In this document: positions 27,110-36,762 of the stretch, one piece after another | Layout of the letters: every line of letters begins with the position of its first letter | Position numbering within the stretch: the stretch's first letter is position 1 | Notes under the pieces: generated by a model | Databases searched by the model: none | What the model was told of the DNA's origin: nothing | What the model saw: only the letters and a program-made list of their open reading frames with translations | Assembly (NCBI GenBank): GCA_030748455.1 | Contig: JASMLY010000045.1 | Location: forward strand, 1-51,215 | Reading direction: 5' to 3' | DNA: 51,215 bases | From: Phycisphaerales bacterium | GTDB lineage: Bacteria; Planctomycetota; Phycisphaerae; Phycisphaerales; SM1A02 | Translations under genes and position numbers: made by a program

Positions 27110-28135
27110 ATGAGTACAAACAATGATTTGACGCAGCGTGTAGGCGCGATGGTAGATGAGATCGGAAGCCTTGAGGAACACGATCCACGCCGTGAAATGA
27201 TCGTACAGATGATCGACGCATGCCTCAAGATGGCGAAAGAAGGTCACGATAGTGGACAGGTAAAACTTGTCACGCATGCGATCAAGGAAATGCGGTACGC
27301 GTACCAAATTTTTAACCGCTATAGGGGGACTCGTAAAGTGAGTATCTACGGTTCTGCAAGAACCCCCGAAGACCACCGAGATTACATCGCAGCAGCAGAG
27401 TTTGGAAGGCGTATCGCGGAAGCACAGTGGATGGCAATTACTGGTGCTGGCGATGGCATCATGAAGGCAGGGCATGAAGGACCGCAGCGAGAAGCGAGTT
27501 TTGGTCTTGCAATTCGGTTGCCATTTGAAACTACCGCCAACGCGATCATTGAAGGTGACCATAAGCTGATCAATTTTAGGTATTTTTTCACTCGAAAATT
27601 GATGTTTATGACCCACTCAGATGCAGTTGTTGCATGCCCTGGTGGCTTTGGAACACAAGATGAGCTTTTTGAAGCGCTCACGCTCATACAAACAGGCAAA
27701 GCAAACATGATTCCTGTCGTCATGATCGCAGGAGAGGGCAGTACCTACTGGACGAATTGGGCAGAACACATCAAAACAGATTTGCTCTCGAATCAAACAA
27801 TTAGTCCAGAGGATGAATCACTCTATTTTGTAGCTGAAACTCCAAAGGATGCTGTCGACCATATCCTTCAGTACTACAAGGTCTATCATTCAAGCCGGTA
27901 CGTTCGGAATGATTACATCATTCGGTTGAATCAAAAAATTAGCGATTCAAGTATAGAGAAATTAAACGATTCTTTCTCTGACATTATTCGTGAGGGTACG
28001 ATTCGTATCGCTGATCCCCTTCCCTCAGAAAAGGATCATTTGCACTTGCCAAGATTAATTGTCCCCCATACCCGAAGAAGTTTTGGAAGATTGCGGCAGT
28101 TAATCGATATGGTTAACACATGCGACGTTGTTTAA
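27110..28135 (+). CDS. LOG-family nucleotide phosphoribohydrolase-like protein
   Basis: 341 residues. Signature: ACPGGFGTQDELFEALTLIQTGK (near residue 180), the PGGxGTxxE motif of the LOG/'lysine decarboxylase-like' family, plus SIYGSARTP and ITGAGDGIMKAGHEG for the Rossmann-like fold. Members split nucleoside 5'-monophosphates into base and ribose 5-phosphate; the name lysine decarboxylase is a historic misannotation. This protein is longer than the roughly 190-residue plant LOG type, with an N-terminal helical region of about 75 residues and a C-terminal extension. The last 16 nt overlap the next gene. Confidence 0.85.
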   Translation: MSTNNDLTQRVGAMVDEIGSLEEHDPRREMIVQMIDACLKMAKEGHDSGQVKLVTHAIKEMRYAYQIFNRYRGTRKVSIYGSARTPEDHRDYIAAAEFGRRIAEAQWMAITGAGDGIMKAGHEGPQREASFGLAIRLPFETTANAIIEGDHKLINFRYFFTRKLMFMTHSDAVVACPGGFGTQDELFEALTLIQTGKANMIPVVMIAGEGSTYWTNWAEHIKTDLLSNQTISPEDESLYFVAETPKDAVDHILQYYKVYHSSRYVRNDYIIRLNQKISDSSIEKLNDSFSDIIREGTIRIADPLPSEKDHLHLPRLIVPHTRRSFGRLRQLIDMVNTCDVV

Positions 28136-28911
28136 TCCTCAAGATCTGTGTAATTTTTGCATTTGCAATTGGTTGCAGTGCACCCAAAACAATTGATCAA
28201 CGCATAGATCTGCCAACCCAAACGAGGTTAGAGATTCCCGGTAGCGGAATTGCCCTACGTTCATTTCGAATTGTCAGTGATGGTGATCAATTAGAAGAAA
28301 CACTGCAAATGTTTGGCAGGGAACATGATGATGCAGAACTTCAAACACGTCTTGCAGAAGAAGGGATTGCATTGTGTGTCGTAGATTCAATTGATGTGTT
28401 AGCAATCGCGGGGGCTCTTGGTGATCCTCAGGAAGAACAGTTTAATTGGCATGGGCAGATTTCAAATTGGCGTGATGTAAAACAACGACTGATCCCAAGT
28501 GATGGGATGGTGATCACTTCGCGTGGCGTACCGTATTTTGTCGATCATGGATATCTCACCCTACTTGCGAGGGGTTGGCAATTGAGCATGGAAATGGGAG
28601 ACCAACTGTATCTACAACTTTTACCAATCTGGCATGTGCCCAACGAGCAGGGCGTAGTTCCTGGTCGGGGCACTGCCCCAGTAGAGAGCCGGATCTTTTC
28701 TGAGTTGATGATCGAATGCATCCTTGATGATGGGCAATCTCTTCTTCTTGCAACCGTAATGAAGCCAGAAATCGAAATATTTGGTCCACTCGATGAGGGA
28801 GCAACTGGGATGCGTCTTGGAGAGGCATTAATGGGGGATTCAGAGGAAGAGCCTGTTGTCGTCTTTTTGGTTTTTGAAGCACATGTTGGTTCGGGGAGCG
28901 ACAATTGGTAG
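28120..28911 (+). CDS. Lipoprotein of unknown function
   Basis: 263 residues. The N terminus MRRCLILKICVIFAFAIGCS has a positively charged start, a hydrophobic core and a lipobox-like AIGC, so it should be a lipid-anchored exported protein. The rest has no motif I recognise; it is acidic and mixed alpha/beta. It overlaps the LOG gene by 16 nt and is followed by pssA after 13 nt, so it belongs to the same transcription run. Confidence 0.6.
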   Translation: MRRCLILKICVIFAFAIGCSAPKTIDQRIDLPTQTRLEIPGSGIALRSFRIVSDGDQLEETLQMFGREHDDAELQTRLAEEGIALCVVDSIDVLAIAGALGDPQEEQFNWHGQISNWRDVKQRLIPSDGMVITSRGVPYFVDHGYLTLLARGWQLSMEMGDQLYLQLLPIWHVPNEQGVVPGRGTAPVESRIFSELMIECILDDGQSLLLATVMKPEIEIFGPLDEGATGMRLGEALMGDSEEEPVVVFLVFEAHVGSGSDNW

Positions 28912-28924
28912 AATAGGATGTTCT

Positions 28925-29812
28925 ATGGAGTCTGAACACAGGACAACAAGAGAACCAGAATCCCGCGTCCGCCGACGTGTCCGCAAAGTCATGCCACCAC
29001 AAATCGTATGGCCCCTTTTGTTTACGCTTGGCAATTTGGTAGCAGGGTTTGCAGCGATCCACTATGCCACAAAAGATTCGAGTTGGGTTGGTCCATGGGG
29101 TTGGAGCGGCTTGACCATGGCAAGTGCAATGGTGTTCATTGGGATGTTTCTTGATAGCGTAGATGGTTCAGTTGCAAGATTGACAAGAAGCGTATCAGAG
29201 CTTGGTGCAATGCTTGATTCCCTTGCTGACCTTGTGACGTGTGGTGTTGCTCCGGCAATGATGGTCTTAGCATTAGTAGGAAGTTATCTCGGAGATGATG
29301 GGCAGTTGACAGTCCTTGGACCAGATGCAGATCTGTCATGGGGAAAAATGGTTTGGGCGATTGCCGCGGTATACGTATGTTGTACTGCACTTCGACTCGC
29401 ACGCTTTAATGTGGAAACACATCCCGAGGAAGGACCTGACGATTCCATCTCTTTCCATGGAATCCCTTCACCAGGAGCAGCGGGTGTTGTCGTTTCGTTG
29501 ATCATACTACATCAACATGTCCTTTCCAGTGGTGTTGAAGCAGTTTGGATTGGTCGTGCATACGCTTTTGGCGTTCCAATTGTGGCATTAAGTTGCGCAC
29601 TTGCAATGGTCTCAAATATTCCATACCAACATTTTGTCAGCAAGTATTTAGCAAGACCTCAAACGTTTCGTTTCCTTTCAACGACAACCGTACTCTTGTT
29701 CGCAGGAATCTGGTGGTTTCAAGAAACAATTGCAGTCGGGTTTGTTTGGTATGCGTTGACAGGTCCGATTGAAATCATCCGTAAACGCCAACAGGCGCAA
29801 GAGGAGCTGTAA
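28925..29812 (+). CDS. pssA: CDP-diacylglycerol-serine O-phosphatidyltransferase
   Basis: 295 residues, a membrane protein with several helices. The CDP-alcohol phosphotransferase motif DG-x2-AR-x8-G-x3-D-x3-D is perfect (DGSVARLTRSVSELGAMLDS followed by LAD). Context and the FTLGNLVAGFAAI start fit PssA, which makes phosphatidylserine from CDP-diacylglycerol and serine; phosphatidylglycerophosphate synthase is the main alternative. The ATG at 28925 follows AGGA at a good distance. A TAGAAT box about 10 nt upstream could be an internal promoter. The stop shares one base with the gltX start (TAATG). Confidence 0.85.
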   Translation: MESEHRTTREPESRVRRRVRKVMPPQIVWPLLFTLGNLVAGFAAIHYATKDSSWVGPWGWSGLTMASAMVFIGMFLDSVDGSVARLTRSVSELGAMLDSLADLVTCGVAPAMMVLALVGSYLGDDGQLTVLGPDADLSWGKMVWAIAAVYVCCTALRLARFNVETHPEEGPDDSISFHGIPSPGAAGVVVSLIILHQHVLSSGVEAVWIGRAYAFGVPIVALSCALAMVSNIPYQHFVSKYLARPQTFRFLSTTTVLLFAGIWWFQETIAVGFVWYALTGPIEIIRKRQQAQEEL

Positions 29813-31470
29813 TGAGCGACGATCATATCTGTACACGATTTGCCCCAAGTCCAACTGGGCACTTGCATGTAGGAGGTGCACGAACCGCTATTTTTTGTTG
29901 GGCATTTGCTAGTGCTTGCGATGGAAAATTTTTGCTACGTATCGAGGATACCGATCAAAAGCGATCGAGCGAGTTAGCAACAACTGGTTTTTTTGATGAT
30001 CTCAAATGGCTCAACTTACACTGGGATGAGGGTCCAATTTTCGAAGGATCTGGTGGGGGTGACAATGGCCCGTACTACCAGTCAAAACGATTAGACACGT
30101 ACAATGCCTACCTGCAAAAACTTTTAGATTCAGGCTCTGCTTACTACGCGTTTGAAACTCCTGAAGAACTCAATGAGGAGCGAGCACGCGCTCGTAAAGA
30201 GAAAAAAGCTTACCGGTACAACCGAGCATCTCTCGATTTGGACCCCGAAACGATTCAACAATATCTAGAAGAGGGAAGACCAAAGGTTGTTCGTTTTAAA
30301 GTCCCCGATGGCGGGCCAATCGTTGTACACGATGCTGTAGTAGGAGAAGTGCAAGTGGATCGATCGGAGGTTGATGATTTTGTTATTTTCAAAACCGATG
30401 GTTTTCCAACGTACCACTTTGCAGTCGTGGTGGATGATGCGTTAATGAACGTATCGCACGTCATTCGTGGACAAGAGCACCTGAACAACACATGTAAACA
30501 CGTGCTCTTGCAGGAAGCGTTCGGATTTGAAAGACCTACTTTTGCACATCTATCCCTTATTTTTAACCCCGACGGTTCCAAAATGTCTAAGCGAGATAAG
30601 GACAAGACCCTCCGAAAGTATGTCAGAGAGCACTCGATCGAATCCCCCCCCAACGATTGCATTTCTAGAGCATCATGGGACACTTGGATTGCCTCAAAAG
30701 ACATGCAACTTGAACTCAACGAGGCGAATCTTCTTGCAGACGAACTCGGTGTCGCACTGCCAGAGATCAATGTTGAAGATTTTCAACGGGCAGGGTACCT
30801 CCCTGAGGTACTGGTGAATTACCTTTGTTTGCTCGGATGGTCACCAGGGAACGATATTGAGCAGTTTGACACTGAATTCTTGGTAGAGAACTTTTCACTC
30901 GATCGAATCGTCAAATCGCCAGCTAAATTTGACCGCGCGAAATTGTTGTCTTTTAATCTTGATGCATTGCAAAAACTCTCGGGCGAAGAGTTCGAACAAA
31001 GGTTGTTCAACTGGTGCGAAAAATATGCACCTGAGTTTACCACGCTTGGGGATTTCCCTCTCTTTGCAAGCGCAAATCATGAACGGTCTAAAACCTTTAA
31101 AGATGCGATCGAAACATCAAAGTTTTTGATAACAAATGATGAATCACTGTGTTGGCAGGAAACGAAACCTGTGAAAAAAGCGCTGCTCAAAGGTGAAGTA
31201 ACTGGGCTCTCAAGGATCCCGACTATTATCGACTCGTTAAAAGCGATCGACGACTGGAATGCAAAGACAGTCGATGCTTGCTTGCACGAACTTGCTGAGA
31301 GGATCGCGGATGGGGCACTGGGTAAGGTCGCTCAACCAATTCGTATCGCAGTTGCTGGGGGACCAATCTCCCCTCCAATCGGTGACACTTTGGTTCTGCT
31401 TGGAAAAACCTCTACGCTGAGGCGTTTGACTCGTTGTTTAGAACATTTTTCAGCCACTTGTGATGTTTAA
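29812..31470 (+). CDS. gltX: Glutamyl-tRNA synthetase
   Basis: 552 residues. The HIGH-type motif is in RFAPSPTGHLHVGGARTAIF and the KMSKS-type motif in SKMSKRDKDKT (near residue 257), as expected for a class I enzyme that charges tRNA with glutamate. Between KMSKR and the usual GYLPEVLVNYLCLLGW there are about 64 residues, against roughly a dozen in E. coli GltX, so an insertion of about 50 residues sits right after the catalytic loop. A C-terminal anticodon-binding region is present. The start overlaps the pssA stop by one base. Confidence 0.95.
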   Translation: MSDDHICTRFAPSPTGHLHVGGARTAIFCWAFASACDGKFLLRIEDTDQKRSSELATTGFFDDLKWLNLHWDEGPIFEGSGGGDNGPYYQSKRLDTYNAYLQKLLDSGSAYYAFETPEELNEERARARKEKKAYRYNRASLDLDPETIQQYLEEGRPKVVRFKVPDGGPIVVHDAVVGEVQVDRSEVDDFVIFKTDGFPTYHFAVVVDDALMNVSHVIRGQEHLNNTCKHVLLQEAFGFERPTFAHLSLIFNPDGSKMSKRDKDKTLRKYVREHSIESPPNDCISRASWDTWIASKDMQLELNEANLLADELGVALPEINVEDFQRAGYLPEVLVNYLCLLGWSPGNDIEQFDTEFLVENFSLDRIVKSPAKFDRAKLLSFNLDALQKLSGEEFEQRLFNWCEKYAPEFTTLGDFPLFASANHERSKTFKDAIETSKFLITNDESLCWQETKPVKKALLKGEVTGLSRIPTIIDSLKAIDDWNAKTVDACLHELAERIADGALGKVAQPIRIAVAGGPISPPIGDTLVLLGKTSTLRRLTRCLEHFSATCDV

Positions 31471-31522
31471 CCGCCTCGCGATGTCTGTGATGACCCAAAA
31501 TGCACGTTCGGTAGAATAGCTT

Positions 31523-31551
31523 TTGCGTCATCTCCCATTGCCTCATATCAT
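31523..31551 (+). promoter_or_regulatory. Promoter of groES-aroA-ABC operon
   Basis: TTGCGT (31523-31528), 17 nt, TATCAT (31546-31551). The start codon begins 9 nt after the -10, so the transcript would be leaderless or nearly so. No ribosome binding site is seen. Confidence 0.55.
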
Positions 31552-31559
31552 GTGTCATT

Positions 31560-31880
31560 ATGGCAAAGTCAACGAGTAAAAAACAAACCCTTGAAACGGT
31601 TGAACCAATTGGTGATCGGGTTCTCATTCGCAAAGATGAGGATCGTAAAGTCACAAAGGTAGGGATTCACTTGCCAGATAAAATGGAGATACCTACGTTA
31701 ACAGGACGTGTTGTGACTGTCAGTACAGTCATTGAAAACGACCCCGATTACCCTATTCAACAATATGACAAAGTACTTTTTAATCCTAAGCGAAGTATTC
31801 CAGTTGATTTTGAAGGGGACAACCGATTGTTCGTTGTGCCAATTGATGATGTTGTAGCGATTTTTAGGCGAGACACATGA
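31560..31880 (+). CDS. groES: Orphan GroES-like co-chaperonin
   Basis: 106 residues. GroES features: PIGDRVLIRKDE at the start of the barrel, a mobile-loop region ending in GIHLPDK (canonical GGIVLPD), TGRVVTVS, YDKVLFNP and a terminal FVVPIDDVVAIF. The protein caps GroEL-type chaperonin rings. No groEL is adjacent, and the mobile-loop residues that contact GroEL differ (IHL for IVL). There is a 15-residue N-terminal extension rich in Lys/Ser/Thr. The stop overlaps the aroA start (ATGA), a non-standard partner. Confidence 0.82.
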   Translation: MAKSTSKKQTLETVEPIGDRVLIRKDEDRKVTKVGIHLPDKMEIPTLTGRVVTVSTVIENDPDYPIQQYDKVLFNPKRSIPVDFEGDNRLFVVPIDDVVAIFRRDT

Positions 31881-33190
31881 GAAAAAGAAAATCAGGGATG
31901 ATTGCCGAATCTGTCCCTGTTCTGAAACGGGTTGGGCATCGAAAGTTGCGCGTTCCGGGATCGAAAAGTTTGACCCAAAGAGCGATCATGCTCGGTGCGA
32001 TTGGGGCTGGTAGAACAGTGTTGAGCGCACCACTCTTTTGTGACGATACTGAACGCTTGACAATTGCATTGTCAAAACTTTGCGTCGGTGTTAAATGGTC
32101 GCCAAATAAATTAGTTTTGCATGGTCTCGATGGGAAATTTTCTCAAGGTGGAAGTGTGAATCTTGGAGCAGGGGGAACGCCATCTCGATTCATGATTGCG
32201 GCGAGTTGCCTTGCAGCAGACGATATTGTTGTAGACGGCGATGCTCGAATGCGAATTCGACCAGTTGGAGAATTGTTGCACCTACTTGAACAACTTGGAG
32301 CAAGTTTTGATGGGGATCATCTACCAGTAACAGTGAGTGGAGGAACAATAAAAGGTGGAAAAATTCTTGACGTTCCCGTTACAAAATCAAGCCAGTTCAT
32401 TTCAGCGCTACTCCTAGTTGCACCTTTTTTAGAAGGGGGGTTGACCCTTCGTTGCCAAAAACCGATGACATCAAGATCCTATGTGGCTCTTACACTGGAG
32501 ATGCTGCGCACATTCGGAGTAACACCATTGGTAGAAGAGACGAACACATCCACGACTATCGGAATCCAACAAACAAGGGTCACGCATCGTGAAGTTGAGA
32601 TTGAACCAGATGCAAGTTCCGCAATCTATTTCGCTGCAATTGCATCGATGCATGAAGGTCTATCTGTCACACTTGAAGGCTTCAAAAGTACATCGAAGCA
32701 ACCAGATGCAGAAGCAATTCGATTACTCGGCGCTGCTGGTGCAGAACTCAAAGATACACCGCTGGGATTGCGAGTGACTGGCACAGGTACGTTGAAAGGG
32801 TTTGGAGATCTCGATGCATCTCAGTTTCCAGACGCCTCACTTTGCCTTGCGGCTGTTGCTGCTGTTGCAGAGAGCCCATCACATATTTATGGGCTTGAAA
32901 CCCTACCACTTAAAGAATCAGATCGAATCGAAGTGATGGCTCGATCACTTGCTAAAGCAGGGTGTGGTGTCGGAGCAAGCGAGAGTGATCTTAGAATATC
33001 GCCCCTGAACGGAAGCCGCGAACCGACGGTGATTGATCCCATTGGCGATCATAGAATAGCAATGGCAATGGCAGTCCTTGGAACAAAGAGAAAAGGGGTG
33101 TCAATCGTGGACCCATCATGTGTCACTAAAAGTTATCCTGATTTTTGGATAGATCTACGCAAGGTGTACGAAGGTACTGATACAACATGA
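31877..33190 (+). CDS. aroA: 3-phosphoshikimate 1-carboxyvinyltransferase (EPSP synthase)
   Basis: 437 residues. Characteristic segments: VPGSKSLTQRAIML (substrate-binding Lys), LGAGGTPSRFM, SSQFISALLL, LPLKESDRIEVM and GDHRIAMAMAV. The enzyme joins phosphoenolpyruvate to shikimate 3-phosphate in aromatic amino acid synthesis. It lies between groES and an ABC exporter gene, overlapping each by 4 nt (ATGA both times), so translation is coupled along the run. Confidence 0.95.
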   Translation: MRKRKSGMIAESVPVLKRVGHRKLRVPGSKSLTQRAIMLGAIGAGRTVLSAPLFCDDTERLTIALSKLCVGVKWSPNKLVLHGLDGKFSQGGSVNLGAGGTPSRFMIAASCLAADDIVVDGDARMRIRPVGELLHLLEQLGASFDGDHLPVTVSGGTIKGGKILDVPVTKSSQFISALLLVAPFLEGGLTLRCQKPMTSRSYVALTLEMLRTFGVTPLVEETNTSTTIGIQQTRVTHREVEIEPDASSAIYFAAIASMHEGLSVTLEGFKSTSKQPDAEAIRLLGAAGAELKDTPLGLRVTGTGTLKGFGDLDASQFPDASLCLAAVAAVAESPSHIYGLETLPLKESDRIEVMARSLAKAGCGVGASESDLRISPLNGSREPTVIDPIGDHRIAMAMAVLGTKRKGVSIVDPSCVTKSYPDFWIDLRKVYEGTDTT

Positions 33191-35010
33191 CGCACTTCAA
33201 ACATTTTGCAAAACAAATGCTGCAGTGGCGTTTGCGATTAGTTCTTGCACTTTGCCTTGCAATCTTTTCTGCGATGGGTCTAGGCGTAGGATTGCTCAGT
33301 TTAGGTCCAGCGCTGTCTTTGATTCTGAACCCAGAGAGCGGACTCGCTTTGCCTGCGCTTGCAGAACAATTCAATACTGAAAAACACCTCATTGAGATTC
33401 CGCACTGGTTCATACAATTGTTACCAGCCGATCGTTTTGATGGGGTCGTGTTTATTTTGCTAGGTATCGGTTGCTTGACAATTATTGGAGGAGTTGCGAA
33501 TTTCTTACACGCGTACCTCAGCAGTTGGATTGCAGTACACACTGTTGCAGATGTGAGAGAAAAAGCTTTCGGTCGCGTACTTGAACTCGATTTAGGAAAA
33601 GTACTTAAACTTGGAGCGAGTGAATTTATTTCTCGTATCGTTCGAGATGCTGAGGCTTTGCAGGTTGGACTTACTGTTCTTCTAGGTAAATCAATAGCAA
33701 ATTTATCTAAAGGAATCATTGCGTTTCTTGTCGCTTGTGTTTTTGACGTTCGCCTTGTTATTATTGCATTGCTTGTGCTTCCAGTTTTAGCATTTGTGTT
33801 ACAGCGTATTGGAAGAAGGGTTAGAAAAGGATCAAAGACTTCTCTTTCGGTACAACAAGAACTCTTACGTATTTCGAATGAAGCAGTACAGGGATTGAGG
33901 GCAGTGAAAGTGAATACTGCAGAAGAATCGATTAAGCAAAACTTCTCTGAAAAAAATAAAAAACTCATTCGTGCAGAAATGAAAGTACGAATTGCACGTG
34001 CTTTGATGAGCCCCTTGATGGAAATTCTATCCATCATTGTTCTTGGCACTCTCGCAGCAATAGCCGCCAAGTCGATTATTGACGGTGCGTTAGACTTTGA
34101 ACGCTTCTTGCTTGCTATTGGTTCACTTGCAGTAGCAGGGAGTTCTCTAAGACCACTCTCAGGGATGGTTGCCCAAATTCAAGCAGCTGAAGCTCCAGCG
34201 GAACGGTTGCAAGAGATCTTTGCATCCCAAACTGAGTTTGATTCCTCGAAACCTCAGTTACCCAAGCATGGGAAAACTATAGTTTTTGACGATGTTTCAT
34301 TTACGTATGCCAATCAAGATGATCCGACCATCCATCACATTAGCGCTGCAATTCAACATGGCGAATGCGTTGCAGTTGTTGGGCCAAATGGCTCGGGGAA
34401 AACAACTCTGCTTTCGATGATTCCTCGTTTACTCCATCCACAAAGTGGGAGAATATTGATTGATGGAGTTGATATTGCGCAGGTTGATCTTCATTCACTT
34501 CGATCCCAAGTTGGTGTGGTTACTCAGGAGACGGTTCTGTTTAGAGGTACCGTTGCGGACAATATTCGATTCGGAACGGTAACGTCAGATGAAAAAGTTC
34601 GCGAGGCAGCAAGGCGAGCACACGCTTCCGAGTTCATTGAATTAATGGACAACCAGTATGACGCTGATGTGTACGAGTCTGGTACTTCACTCAGCGGGGG
34701 GCAACGGCAAAGGCTCGCAATCGCAAGAGCGATGTTGCGTGACCCAGCGATATTGATACTCGATGAAGCGACAAGCCAAATAGATGCAGAATCTGAGGCA
34801 CTGATCAACGATACATTAGAACAATTTTGTGAAACCCGAACTGTTTTGATTATTGCGCACAGACTTTCAACCGTTCAAATGGCTGACAGAATTCTTGTCC
34901 TCGATCGGGGTGCGCTTGTCGATGAAGGAACACACGAAGATTTACTCGGGAGATGTGACACGTACGCTCGACTTGCAAAAACACAACTCGTTGCTTCAGC
35001 TGATGTGTAA
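33187..35010 (+). CDS. MsbA-like ABC exporter
   Basis: 607 residues, a half-transporter. The membrane domain (about residues 1-320) has six hydrophobic segments. The ATPase domain has Walker A VGPNGSGKTTL, Q-loop VTQETVLF, signature LSGGQRQRLAIARAML, Walker B ILILDEATSQID and H-loop IIAHRLSTV, all intact. It should act as a homodimer exporting lipids, glycolipids or drugs; the MsbA/lipid A flippase role is a guess. It overlaps aroA (ATGA), and the next gene overlaps it by 8 nt. Confidence 0.88.
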   Translation: MTHFKHFAKQMLQWRLRLVLALCLAIFSAMGLGVGLLSLGPALSLILNPESGLALPALAEQFNTEKHLIEIPHWFIQLLPADRFDGVVFILLGIGCLTIIGGVANFLHAYLSSWIAVHTVADVREKAFGRVLELDLGKVLKLGASEFISRIVRDAEALQVGLTVLLGKSIANLSKGIIAFLVACVFDVRLVIIALLVLPVLAFVLQRIGRRVRKGSKTSLSVQQELLRISNEAVQGLRAVKVNTAEESIKQNFSEKNKKLIRAEMKVRIARALMSPLMEILSIIVLGTLAAIAAKSIIDGALDFERFLLAIGSLAVAGSSLRPLSGMVAQIQAAEAPAERLQEIFASQTEFDSSKPQLPKHGKTIVFDDVSFTYANQDDPTIHHISAAIQHGECVAVVGPNGSGKTTLLSMIPRLLHPQSGRILIDGVDIAQVDLHSLRSQVGVVTQETVLFRGTVADNIRFGTVTSDEKVREAARRAHASEFIELMDNQYDADVYESGTSLSGGQRQRLAIARAMLRDPAILILDEATSQIDAESEALINDTLEQFCETRTVLIIAHRLSTVQMADRILVLDRGALVDEGTHEDLLGRCDTYARLAKTQLVASADV

Positions 35011-35785
35011 CCTATTGCGAGCGCTACTCATTCTTTTGCCATTCCTTTGCTGCTGCGAGGATCAGCAGGTAGACGTGCAAAGCGATTCAGTCCGAATTGT
35101 CTCGTTGAGCCCAGCAATTACAGCGACTCTTGTTGATGCAGGTCTTGAAGAGCAGGTCGTGGGTTGCTCAGCTTTCTGTAAACTCAAGGGGGAAGTACCA
35201 GTGATTGGTGACCTTCATACGATAGATTACGAAAAGTTGTTACGAACGAAACCTACCCATGTATTTGTGCAACAACAAGTTGTAGGAAACGATACGCACC
35301 TACAGCACTTACATGATACAAACGCGTTCACATTACGAACGTGGAAACTTAACACGATCAAAGAGATCGAATCTACTTCTTCTGAGATTGTAAAAATGTT
35401 CAACCTGCCGGTGAATCCCTTCCGGTTTCAACCACTGAACCACCGAGTAGACGAAGAACCAACGCTGTTGATCTCGAACGGAAGCGAACATCAACTCGGT
35501 GTGTGTTTTGGGAAGGGGACGTATCTCGATGATGTTTGGACAGCGATGGGTGGAGTAAATGCGTTGCAAACGCAAGGATGGCGTGTGTTGTCGATAGAAG
35601 ACATCGCAAGGCTCGCACCTGTTAGAATTATTCTCGTGTCTGACATCCAAATTACAAACAACACACCCTTATCGTCTCTCAACATACCTGTTACACCATT
35701 TGTACATGAAGATGTGTTGCTCCCCTCTACGCGAATCTCGGACGTCGCTCAAGCATTGTACGAACGATGGAAGGAAGCAAAATGA
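35003..35785 (+). CDS. Substrate-binding lipoprotein of a BtuFCD/FecCD-type importer
   Basis: 260 residues. The ATG at 35003 gives a hydrophobic signal with a triple Cys (LLPFLCCC), a lipobox-like region, so it should be a lipoprotein. The core begins VRIVSLSPAITATLVDAGLE, typical of the BtuF/FhuD-type helical-backbone binding proteins. It then has VVGCSAFC and GEVPVIGDLHTIDYEKLL. It captures a metal-chelate such as cobalamin, heme or a siderophore. Start and end overlap the neighbouring genes (8 and 4 nt), forming an F-C-D run. Confidence 0.8.
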   Translation: MCNLLRALLILLPFLCCCEDQQVDVQSDSVRIVSLSPAITATLVDAGLEEQVVGCSAFCKLKGEVPVIGDLHTIDYEKLLRTKPTHVFVQQQVVGNDTHLQHLHDTNAFTLRTWKLNTIKEIESTSSEIVKMFNLPVNPFRFQPLNHRVDEEPTLLISNGSEHQLGVCFGKGTYLDDVWTAMGGVNALQTQGWRVLSIEDIARLAPVRIILVSDIQITNNTPLSSLNIPVTPFVHEDVLLPSTRISDVAQALYERWKEAK

Positions 35786-36762
35786 ATAGGAGAAGAACAG
35801 CGGTTTGGATAGCGCTTCTTGTCCTTCTGTCTGCAAGCTGTCTCGTTCGACTTATGCTGACGCGGACTACAGCAGGAGAGTTGTTCCTTGCGTGGCCTAC
35901 TTCAGAGTATTTGAGTTACAGACTCATCCCTATGTTTTCAGCTTTGATTGTTGGAGGCGTGTTGGGTTCATCAGGGATGGGTTTACAGGTACTTCTGAGA
36001 AACCCACTTGCTTCACCTTGGATTCTTGGCTTATCGAGTGGAGCGGGATTGGGCGTAATGGCATCAATGATGCTTGCGCATTACAAAGGGGCACCCGTAC
36101 TAGAAGGTGAAACAATTGGAGCAATAGCAGGGGCGTTTGCAGCACTCTTTGTTGTTTTCATTCTTGCTCGGGGACGTGGAGGTCTCGATCCACTGACAAT
36201 GGTACTTGTTGGTGTTGTGGTGTCGGTGATCTGCGGCGCGGGAATCATGACATTGCAACATCTTGTACCTGCTGGTCTTCGGGGATCGTTCATCACTTGG
36301 TTGATGGGCAGCTTGCCCGAAACACTATCGATGACTCGATTGGTACTCTATGGCGGCGTAGGTTGTATTGGCATTCTGTTGCTTGCGTGGTGGGGTCCAT
36401 CTTTAGATGCAGCCTGTTTATCAGATGATGAAGCGACAAGCGTTGGTGTGCATCTGCCTTCATTGCGTTTCAAACTCTTCTTTGTATCAAGTGTGCTTGC
36501 AGCGATCGGTGTGGTCATTGCTGGTCCAATTGCTTTTGTAGGGTTGATCGCTCCGCATGGTGCGCGGTTGCTCTTTCGATCTAACCATCGGACGATTGCT
36601 TTGGGTTCTGCGGGTGTTGGCGCGCTCTTACTTGTTTCAGCAGATGATCTACGACAACTCATTGATCTAGGAACAGGGCGTCTTCCCGTTGGAATAGTAA
36701 CGAGCATTCTTGGCGGTCTTGTCTTTCTTGTCTTACTCATTCGAAATAGGGGAAACGTATGA
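35782..36762 (+). CDS. FecCD-family permease (BtuC-like)
   Basis: 326 residues with about nine or ten membrane helices. Diagnostic FecCD segments: LRNPLASPWILGLSSGAGLG, TWLMGSL, LGVH-like SVGVHLPSLR, AGPIAFVGLIAPHGARLL and LPVGIVTSILGG. It forms the membrane channel for uptake of a metal chelate such as cobalamin or a siderophore. ATG 35782 has AGGAAG 5 nt upstream and overlaps the binding-protein stop (ATGA). It is followed by its ATPase with the same overlap. Confidence 0.88.
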   Translation: MNRRRTAVWIALLVLLSASCLVRLMLTRTTAGELFLAWPTSEYLSYRLIPMFSALIVGGVLGSSGMGLQVLLRNPLASPWILGLSSGAGLGVMASMMLAHYKGAPVLEGETIGAIAGAFAALFVVFILARGRGGLDPLTMVLVGVVVSVICGAGIMTLQHLVPAGLRGSFITWLMGSLPETLSMTRLVLYGGVGCIGILLLAWWGPSLDAACLSDDEATSVGVHLPSLRFKLFFVSSVLAAIGVVIAGPIAFVGLIAPHGARLLFRSNHRTIALGSAGVGALLLVSADDLRQLIDLGTGRLPVGIVTSILGGLVFLVLLIRNRGNV

